From the NCBI RefSeq assembly GCF_027580225.2, contig NC_073358.2, positions 29,104,501 through 29,168,500 on the forward strand: a DNA stretch of 64,000 bases, in the 5' to 3' direction. Of this stretch, positions 23,805 to 34,805 are shown one piece after another. Numbering within the stretch: the first letter of the stretch is position 1; every line of letters starts with the position of its first letter. Source of the stretch: Misgurnus anguillicaudatus (lineage: Eukaryota; Chordata; Actinopteri; Cypriniformes; Cobitidae). The position numbers and the translations under genes were made by a program. The notes below the pieces were generated by a model. It was not told where the DNA came from, ran no database searches, and saw only the letters and a list, made by a program, of their open reading frames with translations.

Positions 23805-25775
23805 ATGTCGCCCCTTGTTTGTCCACTAGAGGGCGCCATTGTATCACAAATGAGTCTACCGAGCGCTCATGAGTTCAGCTGCGCACCCTCCACACTGGCG
23901 GGCACTCTAGTGAGTTACGAGCCAGCCTGGCGGGCGGTAGCAGCGCCCGAATGGGTTATGCGAACAGTTACGCAGGGCTACAGACTACAGTTTGTCAGGA
24001 AACCCCCGCTTTTCAACGGCATTCTCTTCTCTCACACGGAAGAGAATTCCGCTCACATTCTGAAAGAGGAAATCTCCTCTCTTCTCATAAAGGGAGCGAT
24101 TCAGGTGGTGCCCCCCAATCTGATAAATCAGGGTTTTTATTCTCGTTATTTCCTGGTTCCAAAGAAGGACGGCTCTCTCCGCCCTATCTTAGACCTCCGA
24201 GTGTTGAACAAACATCTAAGGAAATACAATTTCAGAATGTTAACCCACGGTTCTCTGGCCCGAGCCATAAAACAGAACGACTGGTTCACCTCAGTCGATC
24301 TTAAGGATGCTTTTTTTCACATAAGCATTTATCCGCCTCACAGGAAGTTTCTGCGTTTCGCATATCAGAACATATGTTACGAATTCACAGTTCTTCCTTT
24401 CGGTCTCTCTCTCAGCCCTCGGACGTTCTGTCTGTGCACGGAGGCGGCTCTCGCCCCTCTAAGAATGTCAGGTCTACGGATTTTGACATACATAGACGAT
24501 TGGCTCATCATAGCCGAGTCGGAAGAGAAAGTGCTGCGGGAAACCCACCGTGTGCTCTCTCATATCACGTCCCTGGGTTTCAGAGTGAATGTGAACAAAA
24601 GCAATTTCACACCCAGTCAGAGTGTGATTTTTCTGGGGTTGGAACTGAACTCGGTCTCCATGCGAGCGCATCTTTCTCAGGAGCGCGTCCGCGCTTTAAT
24701 GAATTGTGTGTCACAATTCAGAGAGGGGGAGAGAGTGCAGTATCGTTCATGCCTCACACTACAGGGTCTTATGGCTTTAGCTATTCAGGTTTTGCCCCTG
24801 GGTCTCCTGAGAATGAGACCGTTCATGAAATGGGTTTTATCACTACATTTCAGCCCGTTACGCGATCTCTGTCGCGTGGTAACGGTGACGCGCATCTGTT
24901 CGACAGCTCTGCGCCACTGGAGGAACGCAGACTTTTACGCACAAGGCACCCCCTTGGGGACAGTTATGTTGCGGAAAGTCGTGACGACAGATGCGTCCTT
25001 AACGGGCTGGGGTGCAACCCAGGAGGGCAGAACGGTGAACGGGCTGTGGCCGAGCAGTCTCCATTCAGCACACATAAATTATTTAGAGCTCCTTACCATA
25101 TGGAAAGCTCTGAATCATTTTCTGCCGCGCCTGCGGGGACATCATGTTCTCGTACGCTGCGACAATACCACAGCGGTGGCATACATCAATCGCCAGGGCA
25201 GTATGCGCTCCTCAAAACTTCACAATCTAGCTCACAAGCTGTTAGTGTGGAGCAAGGGGTTTTTTCTGTCACTACGCGCAACGCATGTTCCGGGCATTCT
25301 GAACAGAGGCGCGGATCTTCTGTCAAGGGGAAACCCTCTTTACGGGGACTGGCGTCTCCACCCACAAGTGGTGGACGCGATGTGGAGGCGATTCGGACGG
25401 GCAACCGTAGATCTGTTCGCCTCGCACGAAAATGCCCATTGTCCTATGTTCTTCTCGCTAAAGGACTTGGACGTGCCCCTCGGGGTGGACGCACTGGCCC
25501 ACCCATGGCCCAAGGTGTTGCTGTATGCTTTCCCCCCTCTGTGCCTCATAATTCCCACGCTGGCCAGAGTGAGGGAGGAGAGCTTGTCTCTCCTTCTGAT
25601 AGCGCCCAGATGGCCCAAAGCCCCGTGGTTGGCAGAAATAATTCCTCTGCTATATGCCCAGCCGTGGCCCCTCCCCCTCCGCACAGACCTGTTGTCTCAA
25701 GCGAACGGGGAAATTTATCACCCACACCTGGACAGGGTGGCTCTCTGGGTTTGGCCCGTGAGAGGACAAACTTAA
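23805..25775 (+). CDS. DIRS reverse transcriptase / RNase H protein
   Basis: A 656-codon uninterrupted frame. Residues about 115-235 hold the RT core: KKDGSLRPILDLRVLN, TSVDLKDAFFHI, LPFGLSLSPRTF and the active-site YIDD in ILTYIDDWLI. Residues about 390-500 hold an RNase H domain: TTDASLTGWGA (first Asp), NYLELL (Glu), RCDNTTAVAYI (Asp) and an N-A-D ending (RGADLLSR). After that, VDLFASHENAHCPMFF to LIAPRWP is the segment often described in DIRS elements as methyltransferase-like; I do not see a clear catalytic motif for that. It copies element RNA to DNA. The last ~1.4 kb overlaps an open frame of the recombinase ORF. Confidence 0.93.
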   Translation: MSPLVCPLEGAIVSQMSLPSAHEFSCAPSTLAGTLVSYEPAWRAVAAPEWVMRTVTQGYRLQFVRKPPLFNGILFSHTEENSAHILKEEISSLLIKGAIQVVPPNLINQGFYSRYFLVPKKDGSLRPILDLRVLNKHLRKYNFRMLTHGSLARAIKQNDWFTSVDLKDAFFHISIYPPHRKFLRFAYQNICYEFTVLPFGLSLSPRTFCLCTEAALAPLRMSGLRILTYIDDWLIIAESEEKVLRETHRVLSHITSLGFRVNVNKSNFTPSQSVIFLGLELNSVSMRAHLSQERVRALMNCVSQFREGERVQYRSCLTLQGLMALAIQVLPLGLLRMRPFMKWVLSLHFSPLRDLCRVVTVTRICSTALRHWRNADFYAQGTPLGTVMLRKVVTTDASLTGWGATQEGRTVNGLWPSSLHSAHINYLELLTIWKALNHFLPRLRGHHVLVRCDNTTAVAYINRQGSMRSSKLHNLAHKLLVWSKGFFLSLRATHVPGILNRGADLLSRGNPLYGDWRLHPQVVDAMWRRFGRATVDLFASHENAHCPMFFSLKDLDVPLGVDALAHPWPKVLLYAFPPLCLIIPTLARVREESLSLLLIAPRWPKAPWLAEIIPLLYAQPWPLPLRTDLLSQANGEIYHPHLDRVALWVWPVRGQT

Positions 25776-26797
25776 ACGCGCTGGGATTACACCCGCGCGT
25801 AATTGCTACTATTCAAAATGCCAGAGCCGTTTCTACACGGTCCTTATATGGTTGTAAGTGGCAAGTGTTTGAAGGGTGGTGTAATGAGCACGATCTCATA
25901 TCTTATCAGTGCTCAGTCCCTGAGATGTTGCGTTTCTTACAAAACCTTATGGATAAAGGCAGTTTTTTTTCCACAATAAAGGTTTACCTGGCGGCTATTT
26001 CTGCTTGTCACGTAGGGTTTGATGGCTCTACTGTCGGGCAGCATCCTTTAATCTGCAGATTTATGAAGGGTGCCCATTGTTTTTTGCCAGTCATCAGGAA
26101 ATCTGTCCCTGAATGGGACCTCTCAATGGTGCTGGACGCCCTGTCTCAATACCCCTTTGAGCCCCTGGGTGTTATTTTCTTGAAGCTGCTGTCTTTTAAG
26201 GTAGCTCTGCTCTTGGCTCTAACATCAGCAAAACGTGTTAGCGAACTGCATGCATTTTCTGTACACCCTTCATGCACAAAATTCTCTCTGAATGGAGAAA
26301 AGGTTTTTCTGAAACCTAACCCAGCATTTATGCCTAAGTGCTTCCCTGCGTTCACATCGGAGGTGCTGGAGCTGTCCGCTTTTCACCCTCCACCTTTTTC
26401 CTCTGCGGAGGATCAGAGGCTTAAAGCTCTATGTCCTGTTCGTGCATTACAGACGTATATCGACAGGACTAGAGTTTTCCGGAAGAGTGACCAACTCTTT
26501 ATCTCATGGACGCCTCCTCACAGAGGGAATCCCGTATCTAAGCAACGTCTTTCACATTGGCTTGTGGACGCGATTGCCTTGGCATACGAATCGAAGGGAG
26601 TGCAACCACCTGGGAATATCAGAGCTCATTCTACGAGGGGCGTGGCCACCTCTTGGGCTTTGTTTAGGGGAGTGTCACTGCAGGACATCTGCTCTGCTGC
26701 GAGCTGGGCTTCTCCCCACACATTCGTGCGTTATTATCGGTTGGATGTTACTAAAACCTCAGTAGCACATTCCGTTTTGGGTGTAGGGTCATCATAG
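24374..26797 (+). CDS. DIRS tyrosine recombinase (C-terminal ~340 codons of a longer open frame)
   Basis: The recognisable protein begins about residue 460 (near 25760). A core-binding region contains ARAVSTRSLYGCKWQVFEGWC. The catalytic region contains SAKRVSEL (first Arg), HSTRGVATSWA (His-x-x-Arg) and FVRYYRLD (candidate nucleophile Tyr). These are the signature positions of tyrosine recombinases, which integrate the circular DNA copy. The first 460 codons overlap the RT frame and have the look of a passive open frame. The true start is uncertain and is likely close to the end of the RT ORF. The frame is uninterrupted to the stop at 26795-26797. Confidence 0.9.
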   Translation: MLRIHSSSFRSLSQPSDVLSVHGGGSRPSKNVRSTDFDIHRRLAHHSRVGRESAAGNPPCALSYHVPGFQSECEQKQFHTQSECDFSGVGTELGLHASASFSGARPRFNELCVTIQRGGESAVSFMPHTTGSYGFSYSGFAPGSPENETVHEMGFITTFQPVTRSLSRGNGDAHLFDSSAPLEERRLLRTRHPLGDSYVAESRDDRCVLNGLGCNPGGQNGERAVAEQSPFSTHKLFRAPYHMESSESFSAAPAGTSCSRTLRQYHSGGIHQSPGQYALLKTSQSSSQAVSVEQGVFSVTTRNACSGHSEQRRGSSVKGKPSLRGLASPPTSGGRDVEAIRTGNRRSVRLARKCPLSYVLLAKGLGRAPRGGRTGPPMAQGVAVCFPPSVPHNSHAGQSEGGELVSPSDSAQMAQSPVVGRNNSSAICPAVAPPPPHRPVVSSERGNLSPTPGQGGSLGLARERTNLNALGLHPRVIATIQNARAVSTRSLYGCKWQVFEGWCNEHDLISYQCSVPEMLRFLQNLMDKGSFFSTIKVYLAAISACHVGFDGSTVGQHPLICRFMKGAHCFLPVIRKSVPEWDLSMVLDALSQYPFEPLGVIFLKLLSFKVALLLALTSAKRVSELHAFSVHPSCTKFSLNGEKVFLKPNPAFMPKCFPAFTSEVLELSAFHPPPFSSAEDQRLKALCPVRALQTYIDRTRVFRKSDQLFISWTPPHRGNPVSKQRLSHWLVDAIALAYESKGVQPPGNIRAHSTRGVATSWALFRGVSLQDICSAASWASPHTFVRYYRLDVTKTSVAHSVLGVGSS

Positions 26798-27124
26798 TCC
26801 TTCACTGCTGCACACCTTTTTCCTACTGTTGTCTTTATAGTAGGAACAAGCGCATACGGGTTTTGAGCTCGTTCATGTTACCAAGCATGCATTCACATCT
26901 CTGCCCTACTTTGTTTTTTGCATTTATGGGTTTCCACAGGGTGTGCTTTTTACATAATTTCTGCCTTGCATGCGCACCACAGCCACTTGTGTGAGCGCGT
27001 GGGGCATATTTTTATGGGACGTGTCGGGCACCGCCCTCCCCCCCCGGGGGTGACCGTTCCATTTTTTATACTGGCTGTCATACCTCACTGCGAGTGTGTT
27101 GGGCAATCGGGGAGCTGTCAATGT

Positions 27125-27222
27125 CTCTCCCATAGGTGGATCTCGAACACGAGATGATGAAAGAGAACAATAGGTTACTTTCGTAACCCCGGTTCTCTGA
27201 AAAATCGAGTGGAGAGATCCAC
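27125..27222. repeat. DIRS internal complementary region
   Basis: The first half (CCCATAGGTGGATCTCGAAC to GATGAAAGAGAAC) is the reverse complement of the extreme left end (21560-21604). The second half (AATAGGTTACTTTCGTAACC to GAGATCCACC) is the reverse complement of the extreme right end (27412-27471). This two-part region is diagnostic of DIRS elements and templates circle completion. Confidence 0.93.
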
Positions 27223-27239
27223 CAGCTTTGCCCCGCTTG

Positions 27240-27471
27240 CCGCACGAGAAGCGAATACACTTACTGAGGAGGAGCAGCGCGCAGTGGTCTTATATGACAG
27301 CAGGTAAGAGGGTGTGGTCTTACCTGACATTGGCTGCGCGCTTCTGTCTGTCTAGCCAGACTTGGTGCAATTGGATGCTTCTGTAGAGGTCAGGTACGGA
27401 TGCCCTTCCCATAGGTGGATCTCTCCACTCGATGTTTCAGAGAACCGGGGTTACGAAAGTAACCTATTGTT
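27240..27471. repeat. DIRS right inverted terminal repeat
   Basis: It mirrors the left repeat and extends beyond it with GAGAACCGGGGTTACGAAAG to the final GTT. It contains the TACC/GGTA-rich segments present in the left copy. Confidence 0.92.
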
Positions 27472-27599
27472 ATTCAATATTTTTCCCGTCCTGCAGTAAT
27501 GTTTTTATAAGATCTTTTGTCCCCACCACTTTTCAACACAAACTGACGCCCCTGTTGTGTAGCATTACCATGTCAGTGTATTGATTCATTGTCCCTTAA

Positions 27600-28797
27600 C
27601 CCTCTAGGCGCCACAGTCGACTTTTGTCGACAAGATGCGTCACTGAATGTAACTGCCGATTTTGTCACATAGGGTGTCAAATTTCGTTCATCCCCCCCCT
27701 CCACTAGATGGCAGACATGTCATACTTTATACCCGACTCAGAAAAACATAATGCTTCTATACAAACTCTTAGAGCAAGAGCGCATTGAAGTGCGCAACAG
27801 CAAAGCTAGTGTGCAAGTGAGTCATTTTATCAGAGCGATAACCTCAGCGAGTTTTTTCAATACATGATCATATAATGGCATCAAAAAAGCTTACCTGCAA
27901 TGAAGTATTGGGTCTTATATTCGCTGACAATGATTATGAAGGGGAATATCTGCCTTCAGAAGATGCTGGTGATTCATTTAGTGACCACAATTCAGACGCG
28001 CCCCTGCTTTGCAATCGTGCGGCTGGACAAAGTGAAAGTGTAGCTAAGTTATACACCAAGCACATGATGAATCCTTTGCCCAATGTCAGTGGTGGGAATG
28101 TTACACGGGGTCGGAGAATTCATCGGGTTAGCGGGCGTGTTACAGATGTGGGGAATGAGGCTGGAGGTAATATGCGCGTCCAGTCTTTTTACCGTGCAAG
28201 CAATGTAGAGCGAGCTGCGTCTTCCCGAGCGGGCCCTGGGAGTCTGTCGGGCGAGCGGACGACTTCCAGTGCTCCGTCCCGTGCACACAATCATGGCGAC
28301 AGTAAAGGCAATAGTCCAAGCTGTGCAAATTCTCTCCACTCGGGGCGCATGTGAGGCAGATCTGGCCATGCGGCTCGTAGCAAGAGCAGAGGCGGAGTTA
28401 CATTACACGGGGCAGAGGAGCCATTATGCATAACGTTAGTCTATCGGCGCGCAGATCAGTTTGTTTACTACCTACTATTTACATGAGCATTCAGTATTGT
28501 GCAATATAGCATACAGAAGGTGAGGGACATTTTGGGGGGAAAGAAGTGCTGCATTTTATCATTCAAACATGTGACTTTTCATGAAAATTCAAGATGGCTG
28601 CCACATATGACGTCATAATATGCAAATTTAATGATTAAATTTAATTTAATTTTATTTCCCTCCATAAAGTGTTTCATCCTTAATATTTCTCTAATTTACA
28701 GAAAGTCTCTATCTCTTATCACGTTTAAGATATAGCCTTTTGAAAGTAACATGTCAAAATTAAATGTTTTAGGAAAAAACCTCTGGCGCCTAAAGGG
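27600..28797 (+). mobile_element. piggyBac-type non-autonomous element with TTAA target sites
   Basis: The left end CCCTCTAGGCGCCAC and the right end TGGCGCCTAAAGGG form inverted repeats. TTAA lies immediately outside on both sides (27596-27599 and 28798-28801), the target of piggyBac transposases. At 1198 bp it is too short for a full transposase. It carries only an N-terminal-like reading frame. Confidence 0.9.
27875..28354 (+). pseudogene. piggyBac transposase N-terminal remnant
   Basis: A 159-codon frame beginning MASKKLTCNEVLGLIF, followed by an acidic stretch (DNDYEGEYLPSEDAGDSFSD). This is the usual style of piggyBac-family N-termini. The DDD catalytic core and the C-terminal zinc-binding domain are absent. 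The second half (Ser/Arg/Gly rich) may be out of the ancestral frame. It sits between the piggyBac-type ends, which supports the assignment. Confidence 0.6.
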
Positions 28798-28801
28798 TTA
28801 A

Positions 28802-30133
28802 TGGTTTGCAAGAGACATTTAATACACTTATAATTAATATTAACTAAAGTAAGCGTATTTAACCAAGACGTAGGCTATTTAATAAACTGAGCGTATTCAT
28901 CTGTCAATACGAAACGCGACTTTCTAATTATGATTCTATCGGAAGAACGCGTATCGATCAAAGTTACTGTAAAATATGCACGCATGTCCATTTAAACTCA
29001 ATTTTGGTCAAATGTGGATTATATCATGACACTGGCAAGAATATGGTTACATGTAAATATGCCGTACCAAGTATGACAACGCTACATTCAACTGCTTTTG
29101 ATATACAGTGTTTTTTTCACTTTCTGAAAAGTTACCGTTTTGGACATACGTGAGTTTCATCAGGCAGTGACGATATATATATATTTTTTCATCCCCGCGA
29201 GAGTCCGTCACCATTGGCTTGACTTAATACTTTACTGTATACGTTACATTATTACTATGCTCGCTTTTCTATGCTTTTCCTACATCTATTAATGTAAAGC
29301 TGCTACAGGTATGAAACTATTTATGCGCACAACAAACCACTACACACATGATGCAGTTCCCATAACCTCTATACCAGCTTTTCTCTGGAGGGAAATTTAT
29401 ATAACATTGAAGCCACAAACCGTCTCAGTTTGCACTGAGATTTAAACCTGTTATTTCGGGTCATTTTCCCTGTTTCTGTTTGCAATCAGATGCTGTTGCA
29501 AAGGTATTTTAGAGAGGTGCTGTTACAGGACCTATATTTGTCATGCTTTTAGATCTTTAATGGGAGCATTTATGATTTAAAACAGACAGGAAGAGCTTTC
29601 CTGTTCACTCATCCCTCCAGAATGTCATTTAAACTCTGTGACCAGTTTAATCTCCATGACTTAACTGTGGCCAGAGATGGAAAAGGATTCCAGGCATTGA
29701 TATCTACATCAAATACAGGAATGCAGACATCAAATGTTCCTTTTATTGTCAGGTCACAATTGCCATTTTCTTCGAGACAGACACTATACCGTTCCTCTCT
29801 GAAGTTCTCAGATGTTATCTCACAAGATGAAAGATTTAAAGCTGAAAAATGTCTATGCTATGTCTGCTCACTTTTCTGAAAGTTCAGAATTGTCTTCTTT
29901 TATCAAGTAGCATATAGATGGATTTTTGTAACAATATTCCTTTGCCCTGCATTTTCACTGCTTTGAATGCTTTCGTTTCAAAGGTGAAGTGCAGGGATGT
30001 ACTTATCTTGGGTGAGAAGTCTATGTATGTGAAAACCCATAACAGAACTTGCAGGCCATGTTATCAGTGCTATTGACGATTTAAAGTGACATTAAAATAC
30101 AAAAAGTTGGAAAAGGTGGAAGCAAGAAAGAAA
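28802..30133. other. Intergenic, no gene recognised
   Basis: AT-rich sequence. A single 85-codon frame at 29622 has no recognisable homology or splice context and is not called. Confidence 0.5.
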
Positions 30134-30375
30134 TTAAAGGCGGAGTGCACAATGTTTGAAAGCCAATGCTGATACCCGAAATCACCCAAACAAACACGCC
30201 CCCACCCCAACAGAATCTGGACCCTCTTTTAAAGACCCGCCCCACACACACGCAACCCGGCAAGATTGTCGGTTAGTAGACATGCTCCTTACTGCTGATT
30301 GGCTACAAGTGTGTTTTGGTAGTCGGCCCGTCTCCTTTTCCAAAGCGTTTTTCAAACATTGTGCACTCCGCCTAA
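30134..30375. mobile_element. Copy 2 of the four-copy MITE family
   Basis: The ends TTAAAGGCGGAGTGCACAAT and ATTGTGCACTCCGCCTAA mirror each other. The interior has AAACAAACACGCCCCCACCC, CAGAATCTGGACC and GACCCGCCCCACAC. Confidence 0.85.
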
Positions 30376-31879
30376 GTCTCACACATAAAGTTGAATTTGT
30401 ACTGTACTGACAGACAGCTGCATGCAAACTTGAGATACTTTAATGTCTAAAATTATTTGAAAGTGCTTGAAAAATTATATCGATATTAAAAACTTTCTTA
30501 AATTTGCACCAAGATTAATTCCACCTTCTTGCTCTGCTCCCAAAATATCCTACTTTGTTGATACCGGTGCTGCGTCCGAAATCTTGAAGGAATCTATTGA
30601 AGGCATTAAGGCACATCTGAATACAATGTTTGGTTTACTTCCTGTCTCCTGAGATACCTGGTCGAACCTGGTCAAGTTTGAAAAAATAAAATGGCGGCCA
30701 AAAAAGCTGTTGGAGCTAGAGGTCTTCCCGGGTCCACTTAGATCCAAAACCAGAGGTAATTTAAAATGAATGTGTTTTTGCCCACGGACCCAAACACCCA
30801 AAGTCTGGCGTGTGTGCGTCAATGTCCTTTTCAAACCTCTCCTCTGTTTACCAAGAACACATGTGGTTACCTTGGTGTCGTCGTCAGATAACAAAGTAAA
30901 ACAAATGGAGCAGCTCGCCAAATTGGTTGCAAGACCAGCAGGGTTTCTTTCTGTCTGATTGCTGCGTGCGGGGCTGCAGACTTCACACATGTCGGTGCTG
31001 GTTACATTCAGGTTAAAAAAAATTGCCACTGGTTCAGGTCGGACTCGGGTCTAATTTTCTCTGGGTCAGGCCTTTCGTTAAAAAAAACATGTTTATGCAC
31101 GTCTGGTTTGGGAATAAATTGATAAAAACTCTGCAAATTATGAAAGTCTGAATGTTAAAATGAAGAAACCACACATTAGGGGGCGCTGTGATCCATGTGG
31201 CAGCCACATGTGTTGGTCGTTTTAGGTTTAATGTTCATCTTCAGCTCAGAGGAGTTTGCTAAAAAAAATTAACGTGGCATGTAACGGATTCTGACAACAA
31301 ACCGGCATTTCTGAATGGCCTGATGAACAATGCAGGCAAAGTTTAATACTGCCTGAATTGTTTTATCATGCATTGGCATTGCTACTTTTTACAGTTCCAA
31401 GTTCAGTATTAAAAATCATTATTAGGCTTCAAATCAGATTAGTCTATGTTTGCATACAAGTACAGTGGAGAATGTCAATTTTAAAAATCACTGAAAGAAA
31501 ATGATCAAATTGTCCATAAATGTATAACTAACAATACTTGTTTCATTTCATTTAACAATACATACATTTCTTTTAATATTTTCATTGAATAGTTTTTTTG
31601 CGCTGCTATCTGCAGTAGTTGATTGCAACGGATCTTTCTGTGGTCCAGTTTATTGTCAAATGATCACTCTACAGACGGTTGTCCTTGGCAACTCCTACTC
31701 TTTCTCATATCACCACACAAGTTCTTTGTTCTAATAAAGCTATATGTACTCAAATCAATTTCATATTTCTTCATTAATTTATTTGCAAAGTACACATGTA
31801 ATTAGTGTGATTACAGACAGACATTCAATATAAAAAAGACCCATTGAGATAATACCAAGTTGACTCTACATAATCCTTA
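30376..31879. other. Intergenic, no gene recognised
   Basis: No exon with splice signals or known protein was found. AT-rich in the second half. Confidence 0.5.
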
Positions 31880-32314
31880 CTTAATGATATAAAGAAAGTC
31901 TGCCATAGCTGGTCTCAAGCCCAGTAGAAAAGGAGGATGGTTGGGCGAGTGGCTAGCAACCCCTCCCCATAAAAAAAGATTGCTACAGAAACACCAATAA
32001 GAATAAATCAAGACATCTCGGCCCTGGCAAAAAATGGACCTCCAACAGGAGGATGAATGACACAGAGTGGTAAAAGCCAGCAGTGCCTGGGTGCAACTTC
32101 GCCATCCTTTCCACCAGGACCACCAGCAGAATCATAGAATGTGAGGACAAGTATGACACAGGGAAAGCAGTGCAGGTGGCTGGGGAAATGAGAGCTTATC
32201 CAGAGACTGTCCATATTGGAAATCAGCAAAGCCAAATGGAATGCCTCAGGACAGATTAGACTTTCTAAAGGAGAGCTGGTACTGTATTCAGGACAAGAGG
32301 ACAATAGAGCACAA

Positions 32315-32346
<32 letters not shown>

Positions 32347-34436
32347 ACAAACACACACACACACACACACACACATGAAATGGCCTTCATGCTCTAAAAG
32401 ACAGCCCAGAGAGCACTCATTGGATGGGAGGGCCACAGACCACACATCATCACAGCATCCTTTAAGACCAGGGAAAGGAGGATCAACATGAACGTTGTAC
32501 AGTGCCACACCTCTACCAACGACAGTGCAGAAGACTTCTACAACTTCAAGCTGTTCTACAAAAAATGCCTAAAAGAGACATCATCATTCTCATAAGAGAC
32601 TTCAACGCTAAGATTGCCAGCGACAACACATGCTACAAAGAGGTCATGGGGCAACAAGCGTTGGGCGAGATAAACGATAACGGAGAGAGATTCGCTAACC
32701 TGTGTGCCACAAACAACCTGGTCATCGGTGGCAGCACCTTCTTCCACCGTAGAATACACAAAGCCACATGGGTATTACCAGACCTGTCTACTGAAAACCA
32801 GATAGACCATGTGTGCATCACATGGTCCCTGCAAGAGTGTGCGTCAGGAGAGGAGCAGACGTTGCTTCAGACCACCACCTAGTCATGGCCCGCCTGAAGC
32901 TAGAACTCAAGAGAACCAGGACAGGAGAAGCAGGACACCACACTTCAAAGAACCGACCAAGTGCAAGTAGTTTAAACTCGGTATCAGCAACAAGTACCAA
33001 GTTTTGCAGGATTTGTTTGAAGAAGGAACCATCAATGAGAGCTGGAAAGTAGTAAAGAAAATAGTGACCTCAGTCTGCCAGGAGGTGCTGGGCCCCAGAA
33101 AACACAACCACAAGGAATGGATATCAGCAGAATCCCTGAAGAAGATCCAGACGAGGAAAGAGAAGAAAACAGCCCTCAACATCAGCCGCGAAAGAGCAGA
33201 GAAGACCAAGGCGCTGGAGGCACACAGCAAGGCCAATAAGTGTGCCAAGCAAAGTATAAAGACAGACAAAAAGAACTACATTGACTCACTGGCAAATAAG
33301 GCAGAGGAAGCAGCTCAACGAGGCAACATGAAAGATCTGCACAACACCACAAAGAAGAAGTTGTTCGGAAAGTTTGTCAGACCTGAGAGGCCCGCGAAGG
33401 ACAAACAAGAGAACAACATCATGTGGGAAGAGGCACCAAAAAAAGGTGAATGGAACACTTTAAAGAGTTGCTGAATAGACCACCACCCCAGAACCGTCCA
33501 AAAATACCTCCTGCAGACAATGACCTGCCTATAGACTGCAGCGAACCCACCAAGGAAGAAATCAGTGAGGCCATCAAGCAACGAAGAGTGGTAAGGCAGC
33601 AGGGTCAGACAGCATTCCAGCAGAAGCTCTGAAAGCAGATGTGGAAAATGCTGTAAATTTATTTTACCCACTCTTCAAGAAGATATGGGAGGAATGCCAG
33701 GTTCCAACAGAATGAAAAGAAGGCTACCTCATTAAGCTACCAAAGAAAGGAGACCTCACCAACTGCAACAACTACAGAGGGATAACACTGCTATTCATCC
33801 CCAGCAAGGTTTTTAACAGAATTATTCTCAACAGAATAAAATACGCAATAGACAAACAGCTACATGATTAGCATTAACTTATACAAAGGAATGACTTGTA
33901 AAGGAGTCAACACCTCATGAACGTCTTCCAAGTGAGAACAAGAGAGAGACAAGGATGCTTGCTGTCCCTGATCCTTTTCCTGCTGGCAATTGACTGGCCG
34001 ATGAAGACCTCAACATCAGGGCGGCAGAACAGGATACAGTGGACACTGTGGAAACAGCTGGACCTGGATTTGGCAGACTTTCCCACACACATCAGCAAAT
34101 GCAAAATAAGACCACAGCAGTTGGGGATAACTCAGCATGGATTGGCTTGAACATCAACAGAGGGAACCAAGACCTTATGAGTAAACATCAAGAAAGGAGC
34201 ACCCATTAACCTTGAAGAAGAAGTGCTGAGGAAGTGGATAGCTTCATCTACCTTGGCAGTCTCATTGACAAACAAGAAGGCACAGATGTTACCGTCAGAA
34301 TTGGCAAAGCAAGAGCAGCCTTTAACAAGCTAAGGAACATTTGGAAGTCTGGAAATATCAAGATCAAAATCCGCCTTTTCAACTCCAACATGAAGTCAGT
34401 TCTGCTGTACGGAGCTGAAACCTGGAGGACCACAGC
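31880..34436 (+). pseudogene. Decayed non-LTR retrotransposon (LINE), endonuclease and RT region
   Basis: Translated fragments in shifting forward frames carry an AP-endonuclease domain (RDFNAKIASDN, NNLVIGGSTFFHRRIHKATW, NQIDHVCITW) at about 32560-32820. Next come a linker rich in Lys/Glu (33000-33470) and RT pieces: a template-binding PKKGDLTNCNNYRGI-like segment near 33740, a RERQGCLLSLILF turn near 33940, and a thumb/C-terminal segment FIYLGSLIDKQ to SVLLYGAETWR (34237-34425). The YADD active-site block (about 33860-33900 and 34060) is deleted or scrambled, and several stops interrupt the frame. The type resembles I/Nimb-like fish LINEs; the clade is from memory. A CA microsatellite has expanded inside the endonuclease region. 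Confidence 0.85.
32311..32374. repeat. CA microsatellite inside the LINE endonuclease region
   Basis: Interrupted (CA)n of about 64 bp, with AAACAC interruptions. Part of the reason the LINE frame is broken here. Confidence 0.9.
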
Positions 34437-34805
34437 AGGCCCGGTGCTACCTATAGGCAGAATAGGCAAATGCCTAGGGCCTCAAGCTTGGATAAGGGGC
34501 CTCCATAACTGTTAAATCCTTGTGCGCTAATTCGACAATCTCTACTGACAGCAATAAATAAAGTTTTAAGGTGAGTTTGACTTTATGCTATGCCACAAAA
34601 ACCATAGGCGGATGACATTAAAGTAACCCGGGAACGATTGATAAGCAGACAACTCTGTATGATTTCTCGATTCGCTCTTGCAGTGCTTTGATGTCATCTA
34701 TCTGTCGGTTCTTGCAGCACCTAGCCTATATGATGAACAGCATTTATATCTCTGCAGCTGACTGACTTTAAGTGATGCTGAAAGCGGCTTTCACGTCCTT
34801 TGTTT
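34437..34805. mobile_element. Insertion splitting the LINE remnant
   Basis: LINE coding similarity stops after GAETWR at 34428 and resumes at about 34806. The inserted stretch starts CCCGGTGCTACCTATAGGC with TAGGCAAATGCCTA, and it includes a diverged copy of the 43148-43326 element at about 34607-34725. At least two elements may be present. Confidence 0.6.

Larger units (their letters stand above)
21560..27471 (+). mobile_element. Structurally complete DIRS-type tyrosine-recombinase retrotransposon
   Basis: A 5.9 kb element with the DIRS layout: left inverted terminal repeat, gag-like frames, reverse transcriptase/RNase H, tyrosine recombinase, internal complementary region and right inverted terminal repeat. 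GTT occurs at each edge. DIRS elements integrate through a circular intermediate using a tyrosine recombinase and make no target duplication; none is seen here. RT and recombinase frames are intact and the sequence is much more GC-rich than its flanks, so the insertion looks fairly young. The gag region appears frameshifted. Confidence 0.94.

Noticed and set aside
22487..25684. Minus-strand frames of 70-160 codons within the DIRS element
   Set aside because: Shadows of the GC-rich plus-strand RT and gag frames.
32008..32508. 166-codon minus-strand frame with Cys-Val repeats
   Set aside because: Antisense of the LINE endonuclease region and a CA microsatellite.
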